From an uncultured Bacteroidota bacterium (GTDB taxonomy: Bacteria > Bacteroidota > Bacteroidia > NS11-12g > UBA9320): a stretch of 64,000 nt of DNA. The stretch is from NCBI GenBank assembly GCA_913043145.1, contig CAJWLP010000004.1:1-64000 (forward strand), given 5' to 3'. A program made the position numbers and the translations under genes. The notes beneath the pieces were generated by a model. That model had not been told where the DNA came from and did no database searches. It saw only the letters and a list, made by a program, of their open reading frames with translations. Shown here one piece after another: positions 17,734-26,791 of the stretch. Position 1 is the stretch's first letter; each line of letters opens with the position of its first letter.

Positions 17734-18180
17734 TTATTCTTTATTTCTACTATCTAGCCAAACTGTTACTGGTCCATCATTGACTAAACCTACCCGCATC
17801 ATAGCCCCAAACTGACCTGTCTGTGTGGATATTTGCTTTTGACACTCGGTTACAAAGGTTTGATAAAGGGGTAAAGCAATATCTGGATGAGCAGCATTTA
17901 TAAAAGAGGGTCTATTCCCTTTTTTGGTAGATGCATGGAGTGTGAACTGACTTACAACCAATAGCTCTCCACTAACATCCTTTATGCTTTGGTTCATTTT
18001 CCCATTAACATCCTCAAATAGTCGCATTTTAATAATCTTATTTGACAACCAAGTAATATCAGTTTGGTCATCTGTATCTTGAACCCCGATTAGAACCAAT
18101 AAACCCTTATCTATTGAAGAAATTTTTTTTTCATTCACCTCTACATAGGCTTCAGATACACGTTGGACCAATGCTCTCAT
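17734..18180 (-). CDS. dtd: D-aminoacyl-tRNA deacylase
   Basis: A 148-residue cytoplasmic enzyme that removes D-amino acids (and Gly) from tRNA. The sequence begins M-R-A-L-V-Q-R-V-S-E-A and carries the catalytic S-Q-F-T-L-H-A motif and the cross-subunit V-N-D-G-P-V-T-V motif, where Gly-Pro is the chiral proof-reading element. Length is normal. It lies upstream of hppD on the same strand and ends 64 nt before the hppD ATG. Confidence 0.95.
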   Translation of the reverse strand: MRALVQRVSEAYVEVNEKKISSIDKGLLVLIGVQDTDDQTDITWLSNKIIKMRLFEDVNGKMNQSIKDVSGELLVVSQFTLHASTKKGNRPSFINAAHPDIALPLYQTFVTECQKQISTQTGQFGAMMRVGLVNDGPVTVWLDSRNKE

Positions 18181-18285
18181 ACCACAATTTTAATACATAT
18201 TATAAAAATCATAATAGGTAAAAAAGGATGAAACAAACTAGCAAAATCATGTAATAAATATATTTTGTTTTTAATTAACCCAAAT

Positions 18286-18293
18286 TATATTTG
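18286..18293 (+). promoter_or_regulatory. Promoter of tRNA-Val
   Basis: The -7 box TATATTTG is preceded by a -33-type TTTG at 18264-18267, with 18 nt between them, a textbook Bacteroidota promoter. The tRNA begins 10 nt after the box. Confidence 0.75.
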
Positions 18294-18303
18294 CAGCCCT
18301 TTT

Positions 18304-18378
18304 GGGAGCTTAGCTCAGTTGGTTTAGAGCATCTGCCTTACAAGCAGAGGGTCGCTGGTTCGAATCCAGCAGTTCCCA
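18304..18378 (+). tRNA. tRNA-Val (anticodon TAC)
   Basis: All cloverleaf arms can be drawn. The acceptor GGGAGCT pairs with AGTTCCC, with one G-T pair. The D stem is GCTC/GAGC. The anticodon stem TCTGC/GCAGA encloses loop CTTACAA with TAC at its centre. The T stem GCTGG/CCAGC holds TTCGAAT. The discriminator is A, and a full CCA end is not encoded. A strong promoter precedes it and a terminator follows. Confidence 0.95.
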
Positions 18379-18399
18379 CACTGATTATCAAATGAATAG

Positions 18400-18428
18400 A
18401 GTCTCGCTTAACGGCGGGACTTTTTTTA
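18400..18428 (+). terminator. Rho-independent terminator after tRNA-Val
   Basis: The stem AGTCTCGC pairs with GCGGGACT (one G-T pair) around a TTAACG loop and is followed by seven or more T. It lies 22 nt past the tRNA and closes a one-gene transcript. Confidence 0.85.
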
Positions 18429-18571
18429 TTTGCGTTTACAAAAACAATCATAAGATGCTTAAAAAATGACACCAATTTGTTAGATGTGAAACAGGACACA
18501 TGAAAAAGGGGTGTTAATTCGTTGTATAACTTCCAAGAGTATATTTATTATTTTGCCTTCTCAAGAAAAGC

Positions 18572-21034
18572 ATGAAAAAAGCTCTCAAAATATTGGTCGC
18601 TGTTTTAATAATTATTACAGGAATCTCAGCAGCACTGTTTTTTTACTTTCAAAAAAACATACAACCAATGTTGGTTTCTGAAATAAGTAAATCACTTGCC
18701 GTTCGTGTAAGTGTGGATGATATTAAAGTTACCCGAATACTGGATTTCCCTAAAATTGGTGTTCGACTTTCTAATATATCTGTAGAAGAAAGTGTTCCTT
18801 TTTATAAAGATAAACTAATCAAAGCCAACGAGGTAAATTTATATTTAAATATTGTGAAACTTTATCAAGGCAAATATATCATTGATGAAATTTCAATAAG
18901 AGGGGGAACTATTAACATTGTAGACTTCGTAAACTCAAATAACTATGATATAATTAAGTCATCTAATGATAAAAGATCTAAGAACATAGGTTTTGAAATT
19001 GATCAACTTAAACTGCTGAATTGTTCCTTAAAATATAACCATATTCCCTCCAAAACGAATATTAATGGATTTACCTCATTATCCAATATTGGCATCAAGT
19101 ACAATAATTCGTCTACATACTTAAAGATTAAATCTGATCTTAAAAAACTAAATCTTTTAGTTAGTAATGATGACTACATTGATGATAAAAATGTATCGTT
19201 TGACACTAAAATTATTGTAAATACAAACCTCAAAACAATAATCATTGACCCAACTGAATTAAACATTGAAAGTATTAATCTTTCAACTCATGGTAAAATA
19301 AATTATGATGAATCCTCGCTTGTTGATATTAAATTCAAAAATGGAAGAGCGGATGCCAAAAATTTAATTCATATTTTACCAACCAGCTTAAAAAATAATT
19401 TTGATAATTTTAATCTTGACGGGAACCTTGCTATCGATGGATTTATAAATGGAAATTCAAGCAAAAATGGAAAGTTATCTATCGGGTTTGAATATGAACT
19501 GACTGATGGCAACTTAATAATGAAAGAAAATAAAATCGGTATAAATCAACTTGATGCAAAAGGCATGTTTTCTATGCCAAATTTAGAAAATATTAAAAAT
19601 TCCACGTTCTATTGTAAACTAAGAAGTGCAAGTAATGGCTCAAATCATGTTGAAGGAAATATTGAGGTCATTGATTTTGAAAAGCCAAGAATAAAATGGC
19701 AGGGTTCAGCAAAATTAGATCCTGTGTTCATTTCTAAATTTACGCCTAATCCAAATTTTATTCCCTCAGCCGGTTTAATAAATTTAAATGGCTCTATATC
19801 AATTACTTATGATATAAACCAAAGTAAAATAATACCCAATACTTTTGACTACAATGGTGCAATTTCTATAAAAAACATTCAAGGTAAAATTATAAATCCT
19901 GAACTAACTATTCATGAATTAAGTGCAGAAGTTCAATCAAAAGATGATAGTCTAATTATTCAAAATACACTAATCAATTATAACCAAACTCAAGCAAATA
20001 TAAGTGGCTATATTGAGAATGTAGCATCCATATTTAACGACAAAAATCAAACTAAATTTATTGGTGATTTGGAAGTTAATAACTTATATATTAATGAATT
20101 ATTAACTGAAGATTCAACGACCAAAACAGAAAATAACAACAATGAATTATCCCCAATTCATTTCAAGTTAACAACCAAAGTAAACAATTTTAATATTAAT
20201 GATTTTAAAGCCGAATCAATTAATGGAACATTGATTTCTGACAAAAAATCAATTCAACTAAAAGACCTCAAAATGGCTGCACTTGACGGTACAATATATG
20301 GGGATGTGTCAATGAATAATTGGGGTGAAAATTATCTACTTGACATACAAAGTGAATTACATGAAGTCAATATCAAAAAACTATTTAGCCAGTTTAATAA
20401 TTTTTATCAGGGTGAAATTACAGATAAAAATATAAGTGGAATATTAGATGGTAGTATTGTTACCAAAGTGATTTTGAATCATGATTATGAACCAATTCTA
20501 CCTAAACTCTATGCTAAATCAACAATAACAATTGAAAATGGTGCTTTGACTGGATATGAGCCACTAAAAGAACTTTCATCCTTTGTTCACGTTAAAGATT
20601 TAGAAAACATAAAGTTTAAAACATTGAATAATTCTATTGAAATATTTGATGAAACTATTTTTATTCCAAAAATGAAAATTGAGAATAACGCACTCAACCT
20701 CCAACTAGAAGGCACGCATACCTTTGACAATTTAATGTCTTATGCTATGGAAATAAGTGTAGCAGAATTGCTAGCAACAAAGGCAAATTGGATAGCTAAA
20801 AAAGCAGAAAAAAGAATTGAAAGAAATAAGAATGGCGGACTTACTGCATACGTACTCATGGAAGGAACTCCAAATGATCTAAAAATTAAATATGATCGAT
20901 CAACCGTAAAGGAAAATATCAAAGAAGAAGTTAGGAACGAAAAAAAGAGGTTCATACAAACATTAAAGGGAGAAAGTACGCTGCAAGATCAAAAGAAAAA
21001 AATAAAAAGTTACGACGACATTTGGGACGAATAA
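18572..21034 (+). CDS. AsmA family protein
   Basis: An 820-residue protein with a single N-terminal membrane anchor (about residues 5-28) and a long repetitive beta-rich body expected in the periplasm. The opening segment after the anchor (K-S-L-A-V-R-V-S-V-D-D-I-K-V, then L-S-N-I-S-V-E-E) and the C-terminal region around L-E-G-T-H-T-F-D-N-L-M-S-Y resemble AsmA/TamB-type proteins. Family members form beta-groove bridges that move phospholipid toward the outer membrane or affect its assembly. The protein is rich in Asn, Ile and Lys, like its neighbours. It converges with hemW, with one base between stops. Confidence 0.82.
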   Translation: MKKALKILVAVLIIITGISAALFFYFQKNIQPMLVSEISKSLAVRVSVDDIKVTRILDFPKIGVRLSNISVEESVPFYKDKLIKANEVNLYLNIVKLYQGKYIIDEISIRGGTINIVDFVNSNNYDIIKSSNDKRSKNIGFEIDQLKLLNCSLKYNHIPSKTNINGFTSLSNIGIKYNNSSTYLKIKSDLKKLNLLVSNDDYIDDKNVSFDTKIIVNTNLKTIIIDPTELNIESINLSTHGKINYDESSLVDIKFKNGRADAKNLIHILPTSLKNNFDNFNLDGNLAIDGFINGNSSKNGKLSIGFEYELTDGNLIMKENKIGINQLDAKGMFSMPNLENIKNSTFYCKLRSASNGSNHVEGNIEVIDFEKPRIKWQGSAKLDPVFISKFTPNPNFIPSAGLINLNGSISITYDINQSKIIPNTFDYNGAISIKNIQGKIINPELTIHELSAEVQSKDDSLIIQNTLINYNQTQANISGYIENVASIFNDKNQTKFIGDLEVNNLYINELLTEDSTTKTENNNNELSPIHFKLTTKVNNFNINDFKAESINGTLISDKKSIQLKDLKMAALDGTIYGDVSMNNWGENYLLDIQSELHEVNIKKLFSQFNNFYQGEITDKNISGILDGSIVTKVILNHDYEPILPKLYAKSTITIENGALTGYEPLKELSSFVHVKDLENIKFKTLNNSIEIFDETIFIPKMKIENNALNLQLEGTHTFDNLMSYAMEISVAELLATKANWIAKKAEKRIERNKNGGLTAYVLMEGTPNDLKIKYDRSTVKENIKEEVRNEKKRFIQTLKGESTLQDQKKKIKSYDDIWDE

Positions 21035-21035
21035 A

Positions 21036-22166
21036 TCAACTCATAAAAAGTGTGCTTGAAATATGATCCGCGAATAGCATGCCTTTATCTGTCAGTTTCA
21101 TTTTTGAATTTTTCATTTCTAACCAATTTAATGAAGTCCAATACTTAATATCCTCCTCAAATATGGAAGCAACATTGTAATTATACTTGTCAGATAACAA
21201 CTTTAAATCCACTCCCCATTTAGTCCGCAATCCAGTCAATAAATACTCATTCATTCGATTATTTATTGTGAGTTTTTCAGTCTCAAAAGATCGATTTCCT
21301 GAACGGATAAATTCAAGATAAGATTGATTGTTACTCACATTCCAATGCCTACTAATGCCATCATAACTATGAGCCGACGGACCAACTCCTAGGTATTTGT
21401 TGCCACTCCAATATGATGAATTATGTTTTGAATAATTACCTGGCTTACAAAATGATGAAACCTCATAATGCTCCCAACCGAGATCCCTGGTCTGTTGGAC
21501 CAGTATTTGATAATGACCTGACGAAGTTTCATCACTTGGTTTCTTATATTTCCCTTGATTTACTAATTTAACATACGGAGTATTTTCTTCCATGGTTAAA
21601 CTATAAGCCGAAAGATGGTTTACAGGTAAATTAAGAGCCTCTTTAAGACTATCTGACCATTCTCTGTCACCAAGTTGAGGAAGGCCATAAATTAAATCTA
21701 ATGTTATATTATTAAAACCTGCCTCTGCGGCATATTCAATAGATTTTTTAGCTTGACAAGCATCATGGCTCCTATTCATCCATTTAAGATGCTCATCATT
21801 TAAACTCTGAATTCCAATACTTAATCGATTAATCCCAACAAACTTTAATTCTCTTAAATATTCTTTAGATAAGTCATCAGGATTACATTCAAATGTTATT
21901 TCAGCATTTTTTTCAATGTTATAATGACCATAGACCACTCCTAAAATTTCATCGATTTCTTTTATAGACAAAACACTCGGAGTTCCTCCTCCAAAATAAA
22001 TGGAACTGATCGATTCCTTCGAATCAAAAAAATCTTTTCTTTTCTTTAATTCCTGGCAAATTGCTGTGATAATTTTTTCTTTTATTTTAAATGAAACTGA
22101 AAAATGAAAATCACAATAAAAACATGCCTTTTTACAAAATGGTATATGGATATATATTCCTGACAA
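21036..22166 (-). CDS. hemW: HemW-type radical SAM protein
   Basis: A 376-residue radical SAM protein. The [4Fe-4S] motif C-x3-C-x2-C is at Cys11, Cys15 and Cys18 within Y-I-H-I-P-F-C-K-K-A-C-F-Y-C. Then come Y-F-G-G-G-T-P-S, E-C-N-P-D-D, R-L-S-I-G-I-Q-S and D-L-I-Y-G-L-P. HemW binds heme and is proposed as a heme chaperone; it is often mis-annotated as oxygen-independent coproporphyrinogen oxidase. The start is TTG (22166-22164), since no ATG precedes the conserved region. It is divergent from the second Omp85 gene. Confidence 0.88.
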   Translation of the reverse strand: MSGIYIHIPFCKKACFYCDFHFSVSFKIKEKIITAICQELKKRKDFFDSKESISSIYFGGGTPSVLSIKEIDEILGVVYGHYNIEKNAEITFECNPDDLSKEYLRELKFVGINRLSIGIQSLNDEHLKWMNRSHDACQAKKSIEYAAEAGFNNITLDLIYGLPQLGDREWSDSLKEALNLPVNHLSAYSLTMEENTPYVKLVNQGKYKKPSDETSSGHYQILVQQTRDLGWEHYEVSSFCKPGNYSKHNSSYWSGNKYLGVGPSAHSYDGISRHWNVSNNQSYLEFIRSGNRSFETEKLTINNRMNEYLLTGLRTKWGVDLKLLSDKYNYNVASIFEEDIKYWTSLNWLEMKNSKMKLTDKGMLFADHISSTLFMS

Positions 22167-22194
22167 TTATAATTTTTACTAATGCAATATCGTT

Positions 22195-22202
22195 TATTTT
22201 TG
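22195..22202 (+). promoter_or_regulatory. -7 promoter box before second Omp85 gene
   Basis: TATTTTTG matches TAnnTTTG and ends 9 nt before the GTG start at 22212. Confidence 0.6.
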
Positions 22203-22211
22203 TAATTAAAC

Positions 22212-23951
22212 GTGTACAAAGTTTTAGTAATCACTAGCTTATTTATCCTTCCTTTTTTTTGCAAAGCTCAAATGGTCACTTTGAGCATTAAAAGTGAGAG
22301 TAACACATCCTACACCCAATTGCCTGACTCTTCATCTGTTTTTCGTAAACTACAACAAGAAATAAATAACTATCGCACTAAAGGCTTCATAGCTGCGAGC
22401 ATTGACTCAACAAAATATGCTAATGACACAATTATTGCGTACTTAAACCATGGTGTTCCATTCGCACATATGGAAATTAATACCCATAATCTTCCTGATG
22501 AGTACATAGGATCAGCTAAAAGACAGACCTTAAATTTAGTTACGTTTTCAAAATTGCAAAAAAAAGTGATGCAAGATTATGAAAACAAGGGTTTCCCGTT
22601 TGTCTCTATATCTCTTACAGAACCAAAAATTAAAGAAGATACATTGGTCGCGAATATCATATTAGATCCATATATACAGTTTGTTTATGACACCATTGTT
22701 GTTATTGGTAATTCTAGCCTATCAAAAAAATACTTATGCAAATATCTCGATATTGAAGAAGGGGCTCTATACAACGAGGGAAATATTAAAAACATCGATA
22801 CCAAGCTTGAAAATTTGCCCTTAGTAAAAGTCAAATCAGAGACTCAGATTCTTTTTTTTAGGGGAAGAGTCAGAATTATATTAAATATTGACGATTCATC
22901 AATAGATCAGTTTGACGGCATTATAGGCTTAGCCCCAAATAGTAATAACGTTGAAGAAAATACTCTTTTAATAACCGGAGAACTAAATGTTAAATTAAAT
23001 AATTTATTTAAAAGTGGAAAACAGTTACAAATTCAATGGAAAAACTACCTCAAAAACTCTCAAAAACTTAATTTATCTTCAACCATTCCATACCTTTTTA
23101 ACTCAAAATTTGGAATTAATGGAGAATTTAAACTTAATAAATTTGACACATTATTCTTAAACTTAAATAGCCAACTTTCCATTAGACATCAGAACAGTGG
23201 CAACAATTACATTCAATTTTATTACCAAAATATACAAAGCAATCTCTTAAGCGTTGACACCAATTCTATCAGGTTGCAAGAAAGAATTCCTAGCAATAAC
23301 CCCTTCAATATTGACAACTATGGCCTGAGCATGTATAAGAAAAAAGTTGATTATTTAAATAATCCAAGAAGAGGATTTGCGATTCTGACTGATCTTGCTA
23401 TTGGCCAAAAAACTATAAAAAAAAATAGAGTAATAAATAACATGAAATTTTTTGACTCGGAAACAGGAAAAACTTTATCACTTTATGACACTATCAAACT
23501 GAAACAATTAAGACTAAATGCATTTATAAACTTAACATCGTTTATTCCAATCAAAGAGAAAAGTACCATTCACCAAAATTTATCATTTAGAGGGTTGTTC
23601 AGTGAGCAAGTATTTTTTAACGAACTATACAATTTTGGTGGTTATTCTAACTTAAAAGGATTTGATGAAAATGAGTTTTTTGCTAGTAAATCACTCATTT
23701 ATACACTAGAATATCGATATCTTATTGGAACAAATAGCTATATAGGCTTATTTATAAATGCTGCAGCATACGAAGACAAAATTAAAAGCTCATCAATCAT
23801 TTATGATAAACCAATTGGATTTGGTCTTTCTAGTAATCTTGAAATTGGGCAAGGTATTCTTAACATATCTTATGCTTTAGGATCTCAAAATAATAATGGA
23901 TTTCAATTGGGTTCAGCTAAGATACATTTTGGAATTATTAATTATTTCTAA
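22212..23951 (+). CDS. Omp85/BamA-like outer membrane protein
   Basis: A 579-residue exported protein with signal peptide residues 1-19 (ending F-C-K-A-Q), a GTG start and an N-terminal region of POTRA-like domains (about 30-220; for example V-V-I-G-N-S-S-L-S-K-K-Y-L). A beta-barrel follows with N-N-P-R-R-G-F-A-I near 385, F-G-G-Y-S-N-L-K-G-F-D-E-N-E-F-F-A and L-E-Y-R-Y-L. These are the strands and loop-6 features of the Omp85 superfamily. It is shorter than BamA and probably does a specialised insertion or export job in the outer membrane. The DUF4271 gene follows after 7 nt. Confidence 0.8.
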   Translation: MYKVLVITSLFILPFFCKAQMVTLSIKSESNTSYTQLPDSSSVFRKLQQEINNYRTKGFIAASIDSTKYANDTIIAYLNHGVPFAHMEINTHNLPDEYIGSAKRQTLNLVTFSKLQKKVMQDYENKGFPFVSISLTEPKIKEDTLVANIILDPYIQFVYDTIVVIGNSSLSKKYLCKYLDIEEGALYNEGNIKNIDTKLENLPLVKVKSETQILFFRGRVRIILNIDDSSIDQFDGIIGLAPNSNNVEENTLLITGELNVKLNNLFKSGKQLQIQWKNYLKNSQKLNLSSTIPYLFNSKFGINGEFKLNKFDTLFLNLNSQLSIRHQNSGNNYIQFYYQNIQSNLLSVDTNSIRLQERIPSNNPFNIDNYGLSMYKKKVDYLNNPRRGFAILTDLAIGQKTIKKNRVINNMKFFDSETGKTLSLYDTIKLKQLRLNAFINLTSFIPIKEKSTIHQNLSFRGLFSEQVFFNELYNFGGYSNLKGFDENEFFASKSLIYTLEYRYLIGTNSYIGLFINAAAYEDKIKSSSIIYDKPIGFGLSSNLEIGQGILNISYALGSQNNNGFQLGSAKIHFGIINYF

Positions 23952-23958
23952 TAATTAG

Positions 23959-24654
23959 ATGAACTTTGAAGCATTGAAAGAAACAATCATTATACATGAG
24001 CTATTACTAAGACATGAGGTTCCTGGAATTCTTAAGTACTCACTTATTCTAGCCTTACTTCTAATTGCTTTTATATATGTTCTAATTCCTAACTTATTTC
24101 TTCACATAAAGCATTTATCATTAATCCCAATTCAAAGGTTTCAATGGCAAAGTGAAAAATATAATGAGAATATTATCTTTCGATTAAGTTCGTTTTTTTT
24201 TGTGACCTTAATATTTAGCATAGCTATTTACTCTTATTTACCCGATATATATTGGTTTAATGAGACTGATACAATGAGATTCTTTATAATATTAGGGGGT
24301 ATTGTAAGCTTATTCTTAGTTAAACTAATGTTAGATTACTCTTACTTTCAACTACATAGAGCCAAACAAACATTCAACTTAATTATTGATTATCAATATG
24401 GCATAAATCAATTATTTGCCATTATAATTGGAAGCTTAACTCTTGTAGATGTATACTCCTATGGATTAATTAGCAAGTTCTACATAGTGGTCTTAATAAC
24501 ATTATTGATATACCTTGCTCTTCGATTTATTGGTACCACAGTTATTCTAATAAACAATTTTAGCTATCCCATTTTAACTGTAATTGTTTACCTTTGCACA
24601 TTCGAATTTATATGTGTAATGGTTTTCATGAAGGTATTGTTCGATAACATATAA
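23959..24654 (+). CDS. DUF4271 membrane protein
   Basis: A 231-residue integral membrane protein with about six hydrophobic helices (first near residues 23-43) and a short conserved-looking L-R-F-I-G-T-T-V-I segment near the penultimate helix. The length and its position directly before hemD match DUF4271 proteins of Bacteroidota, whose function is unknown. It lies 7 nt after the Omp85 gene and 11 nt before hemD, so the three probably form an operon. Its TAA stop overlaps the ribosome-binding site of hemD. Confidence 0.75.
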   Translation: MNFEALKETIIIHELLLRHEVPGILKYSLILALLLIAFIYVLIPNLFLHIKHLSLIPIQRFQWQSEKYNENIIFRLSSFFFVTLIFSIAIYSYLPDIYWFNETDTMRFFIILGGIVSLFLVKLMLDYSYFQLHRAKQTFNLIIDYQYGINQLFAIIIGSLTLVDVYSYGLISKFYIVVLITLLIYLALRFIGTTVILINNFSYPILTVIVYLCTFEFICVMVFMKVLFDNI

Positions 24655-24658
24655 GGAG
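24653..24658 (+). promoter_or_regulatory. Shine-Dalgarno-like site before hemD
   Basis: AAGGAG lies 7 nt before the TTG at 24666 and overlaps the DUF4271 stop codon. Strong Shine-Dalgarno sites are rare in this phylum and in this window, and it supports the TTG start. Confidence 0.6.
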
Positions 24659-24665
24659 ATAAAAA

Positions 24666-25409
24666 TTGAGCATTAAAAGTATTCTTATTTCTCAACCACA
24701 CCCCGGTGGCAAAAAAACTGTTTATGACACCCTGACCGAAAAATTTGGAGTTAAGGTGGATTTTCACCCATTCATAGAAGTTAAAGCTGTTCCGGCAAGG
24801 GACTTACGCAAGCAAAAACTTCGGATTCTTGATCATGATGCCATTATTTTCAATTCAAGAAATGCAATTGACCATTTTTTCAGAATAGTTGAGGAAATGA
24901 AAGTAGATATTCCTACCACAATGAAGTATTTCTGTACCAATGAAGGAGTTTCTTTGTACATTCAGAAATATACTCAGCTGAGGAAAAGAAAAATGTTTGT
25001 AGGAAAAGGTACTAATTCCTCATTTTTAGACCTCCTAAAAAAACATAAAACACTCAATTATCTCTTTCCTTGTTCTAATATACGTAATGAGGTTATTCCT
25101 AATTTTTTGGAAAAAATGGAAATCAACCATACAGAAGCAATCATGTATCACACAGTGAATTCAGATTTGTCTGATTTAGCAAGCGTTTATTATGACATCT
25201 TAGTCTTTTTTAGCCCACAGGGTATTTCATCGTTATTTGCGAATTTTCCGGATTTTGAACAAGAAGATCGAGCAATTGCTGGTTGGGGTAAAACAACAGA
25301 TCTAGCTTTGACAGAAGCTGGATTAAAGAATACAATAGCAGCACCATCTCCCCAGCACCCTAGTATGGTTGCAGCTTTAGAAGCCTTTATTAAAAGTAAG
25401 CTTAAATAA
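24666..25409 (+). CDS. hemD: Uroporphyrinogen-III synthase
   Basis: A 247-residue cytoplasmic enzyme that cyclises hydroxymethylbilane to uroporphyrinogen III in heme synthesis. HemD proteins are poorly conserved. The supporting features are the two-domain alternating alpha/beta layout, I-L-I-S-Q-P near the N-terminus, I-I-F-N-S-R-N-A-I-D-H-F-F, V-F-F-S-P-Q-G-I-S-S-L, and the terminal A-A-P-S-P-Q-H-P-S-M-V-A-A-L. The start is TTG after a Shine-Dalgarno-like site. The gene ends inside the 3' end of the convergent methyltransferase gene (8-nt overlap). Confidence 0.88.
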   Translation: MSIKSILISQPHPGGKKTVYDTLTEKFGVKVDFHPFIEVKAVPARDLRKQKLRILDHDAIIFNSRNAIDHFFRIVEEMKVDIPTTMKYFCTNEGVSLYIQKYTQLRKRKMFVGKGTNSSFLDLLKKHKTLNYLFPCSNIRNEVIPNFLEKMEINHTEAIMYHTVNSDLSDLASVYYDILVFFSPQGISSLFANFPDFEQEDRAIAGWGKTTDLALTEAGLKNTIAAPSPQHPSMVAALEAFIKSKLK

Positions 25410-26595
25410 AACGCCTACAGAGAATCGCTTCATTATCTCTAGATTTTAATAAAAATAAAAACCAATCACCCCCATCTGTTGTGCCTAATTTTTTATGCCA
25501 TTTAGCTGGTGATTCATTTATTCCTTTAATTATAATGTTTAATTTATTCAAATTATTTTTTCTTAAGGATTCTTTTATTTTCTTGACAGTTAACGATGAT
25601 TTATCAATAACACTAAATGTTCTAAACCCTGTTAAAGCACTATTTTTAGAAAAAAAAATTTGGAAATTTAAGTGCTTAGAAACGCCTTTGCTCTTTGTAA
25701 AAAAATGGAAGCATGAAGATTTTGCTACTAAAACTGAAGGAATATGCAAAAACTTGTTGTAATTGTTTTCATAAGTATAGTTTTTTCGTGAAAAATACTC
25801 TTCGAACGGGACCGAAACTCTAAAATTATTATAAACATCTGCTAGATGAATAAATGCATTACTTGTTTCATTAGCTAGTGAACAGTCAATGATAATTCCC
25901 ACCTCTTTAACCTCGTTTTTTTCTGCAATTACATGAACAGATGCTAGGTTATCAAAACATCTCATAATTTCACTTAAATCGAATAACGGAGATAGTTTAA
26001 TATAGATTTTTGATGCTACTTTCTTCATCAAGTCTATATTACCCAAAATATCTGGTTTTAAATATCTTAAATCAACAGATCGCCTATGACTACTTCTTCT
26101 GTCAGGGTCAACATATATCCAATCCGCTACTCTATTAGGTAACAACTCAATAGCATCACCATGTATTCTCTTGATATTGGTAACTCCTAATTTTTTGAGG
26201 TTAAAACTTGCTAATAAATGAAGAGATTGATTCAATTCAATAGCTTCAACCTGTTCAAAGTTTTCAGCTAAATAAATACTATCCACACCTATACCAGCTG
26301 TCAAATCAAGTAATTTTCCCCCACTGATAAAAGTAGACTTATATTTTGCGACCTCTTCTGAAGTTGACTGCTCGTATGAACGCTGATTGATAGCTAATAA
26401 ATTCTTTGATATAATGGGTACTTTTTGAGCTGCTTTTCTATAAATAGCAATTAATTGCAATGCTATCTTTAAATCAAATGATGTTTTACCAGCATACTTA
26501 AGTGCTAAAGCAACTGGATCTTTATTTAAATTATTTTGAATGAAACGAATACCCTCGTTACTAGATAAAACCGTGATAATATCTTTACTTTGCAC
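25402..26595 (-). CDS. Class I SAM methyltransferase, THUMP-like C-terminus
   Basis: A 397-residue protein. A helical N-terminal part (about 1-95) precedes a Rossmann methyltransferase domain with L-L-D-L-T-A-G-I-G-V-D-S (motif I), V-E-A-I-E-L-N, H-G-D-A-I-E-L-L and I-Y-V-D-P-D-R-R. The D-P-D-R-R/S-S-H-R-R segment recalls RNA methyltransferases of Bacteroidota annotated as THUMP-like. The C-terminal 100 residues form the THUMP-like region. An RNA target is likely but not shown. It converges on hemD with an 8-nt overlap and is divergent from the small lipoprotein gene. Confidence 0.78.
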   Translation of the reverse strand: MQSKDIITVLSSNEGIRFIQNNLNKDPVALALKYAGKTSFDLKIALQLIAIYRKAAQKVPIISKNLLAINQRSYEQSTSEEVAKYKSTFISGGKLLDLTAGIGVDSIYLAENFEQVEAIELNQSLHLLASFNLKKLGVTNIKRIHGDAIELLPNRVADWIYVDPDRRSSHRRSVDLRYLKPDILGNIDLMKKVASKIYIKLSPLFDLSEIMRCFDNLASVHVIAEKNEVKEVGIIIDCSLANETSNAFIHLADVYNNFRVSVPFEEYFSRKNYTYENNYNKFLHIPSVLVAKSSCFHFFTKSKGVSKHLNFQIFFSKNSALTGFRTFSVIDKSSLTVKKIKESLRKNNLNKLNIIIKGINESPAKWHKKLGTTDGGDWFLFLLKSRDNEAILCRRFI

Positions 26596-26650
26596 TAATT
26601 TTAATGTAAATACGTTTAACTTTAAACGCTCACAATATTATCATACTATC

Positions 26651-26782
26651 ATGAACATAAAAAAAATCTTATCCCTGCTATTTCTTGCAATTATCATAAG
26701 TACAGCTTTTGTATCGTGTAAATCAAGAGATGCCTGTCCGGGAATGAGTCAGGTCAAAATCTCTCAGAACAAAGCAGTATAA
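26651..26782 (+). CDS. Very small (43-residue) lipoprotein
   Basis: A 43-residue peptide with a lipoprotein signal of about 22 residues ending T-A-F-V-S-C, then only about 20 mature residues including C-K-S-R-D-A-C-P-G-M-S-Q. The frame is open further upstream, but the ATG at 26651 is correct because it begins the signal peptide. Similar tiny lipoproteins with a Cys-Pro pair occur in related genomes as far as I recall; their function is unknown. It ends 9 nt before ytxJ, so the two are co-transcribed. Confidence 0.7.
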   Translation: MNIKKILSLLFLAIIISTAFVSCKSRDACPGMSQVKISQNKAV

Positions 26783-26791
26783 GCCGTTAAC

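Noticed and set aside
18430-18571. Possible small RNA between the tRNA terminator and the AsmA gene
   Set aside because: No promoter box or stable hairpin could be identified; the stretch is plain AT-rich sequence.
21036-22166. HemW lacking a fourth Cys near the iron-sulfur motif
   Set aside because: The fourth Cys varies in this family; the three cluster-binding Cys are present, so this is not unusual.
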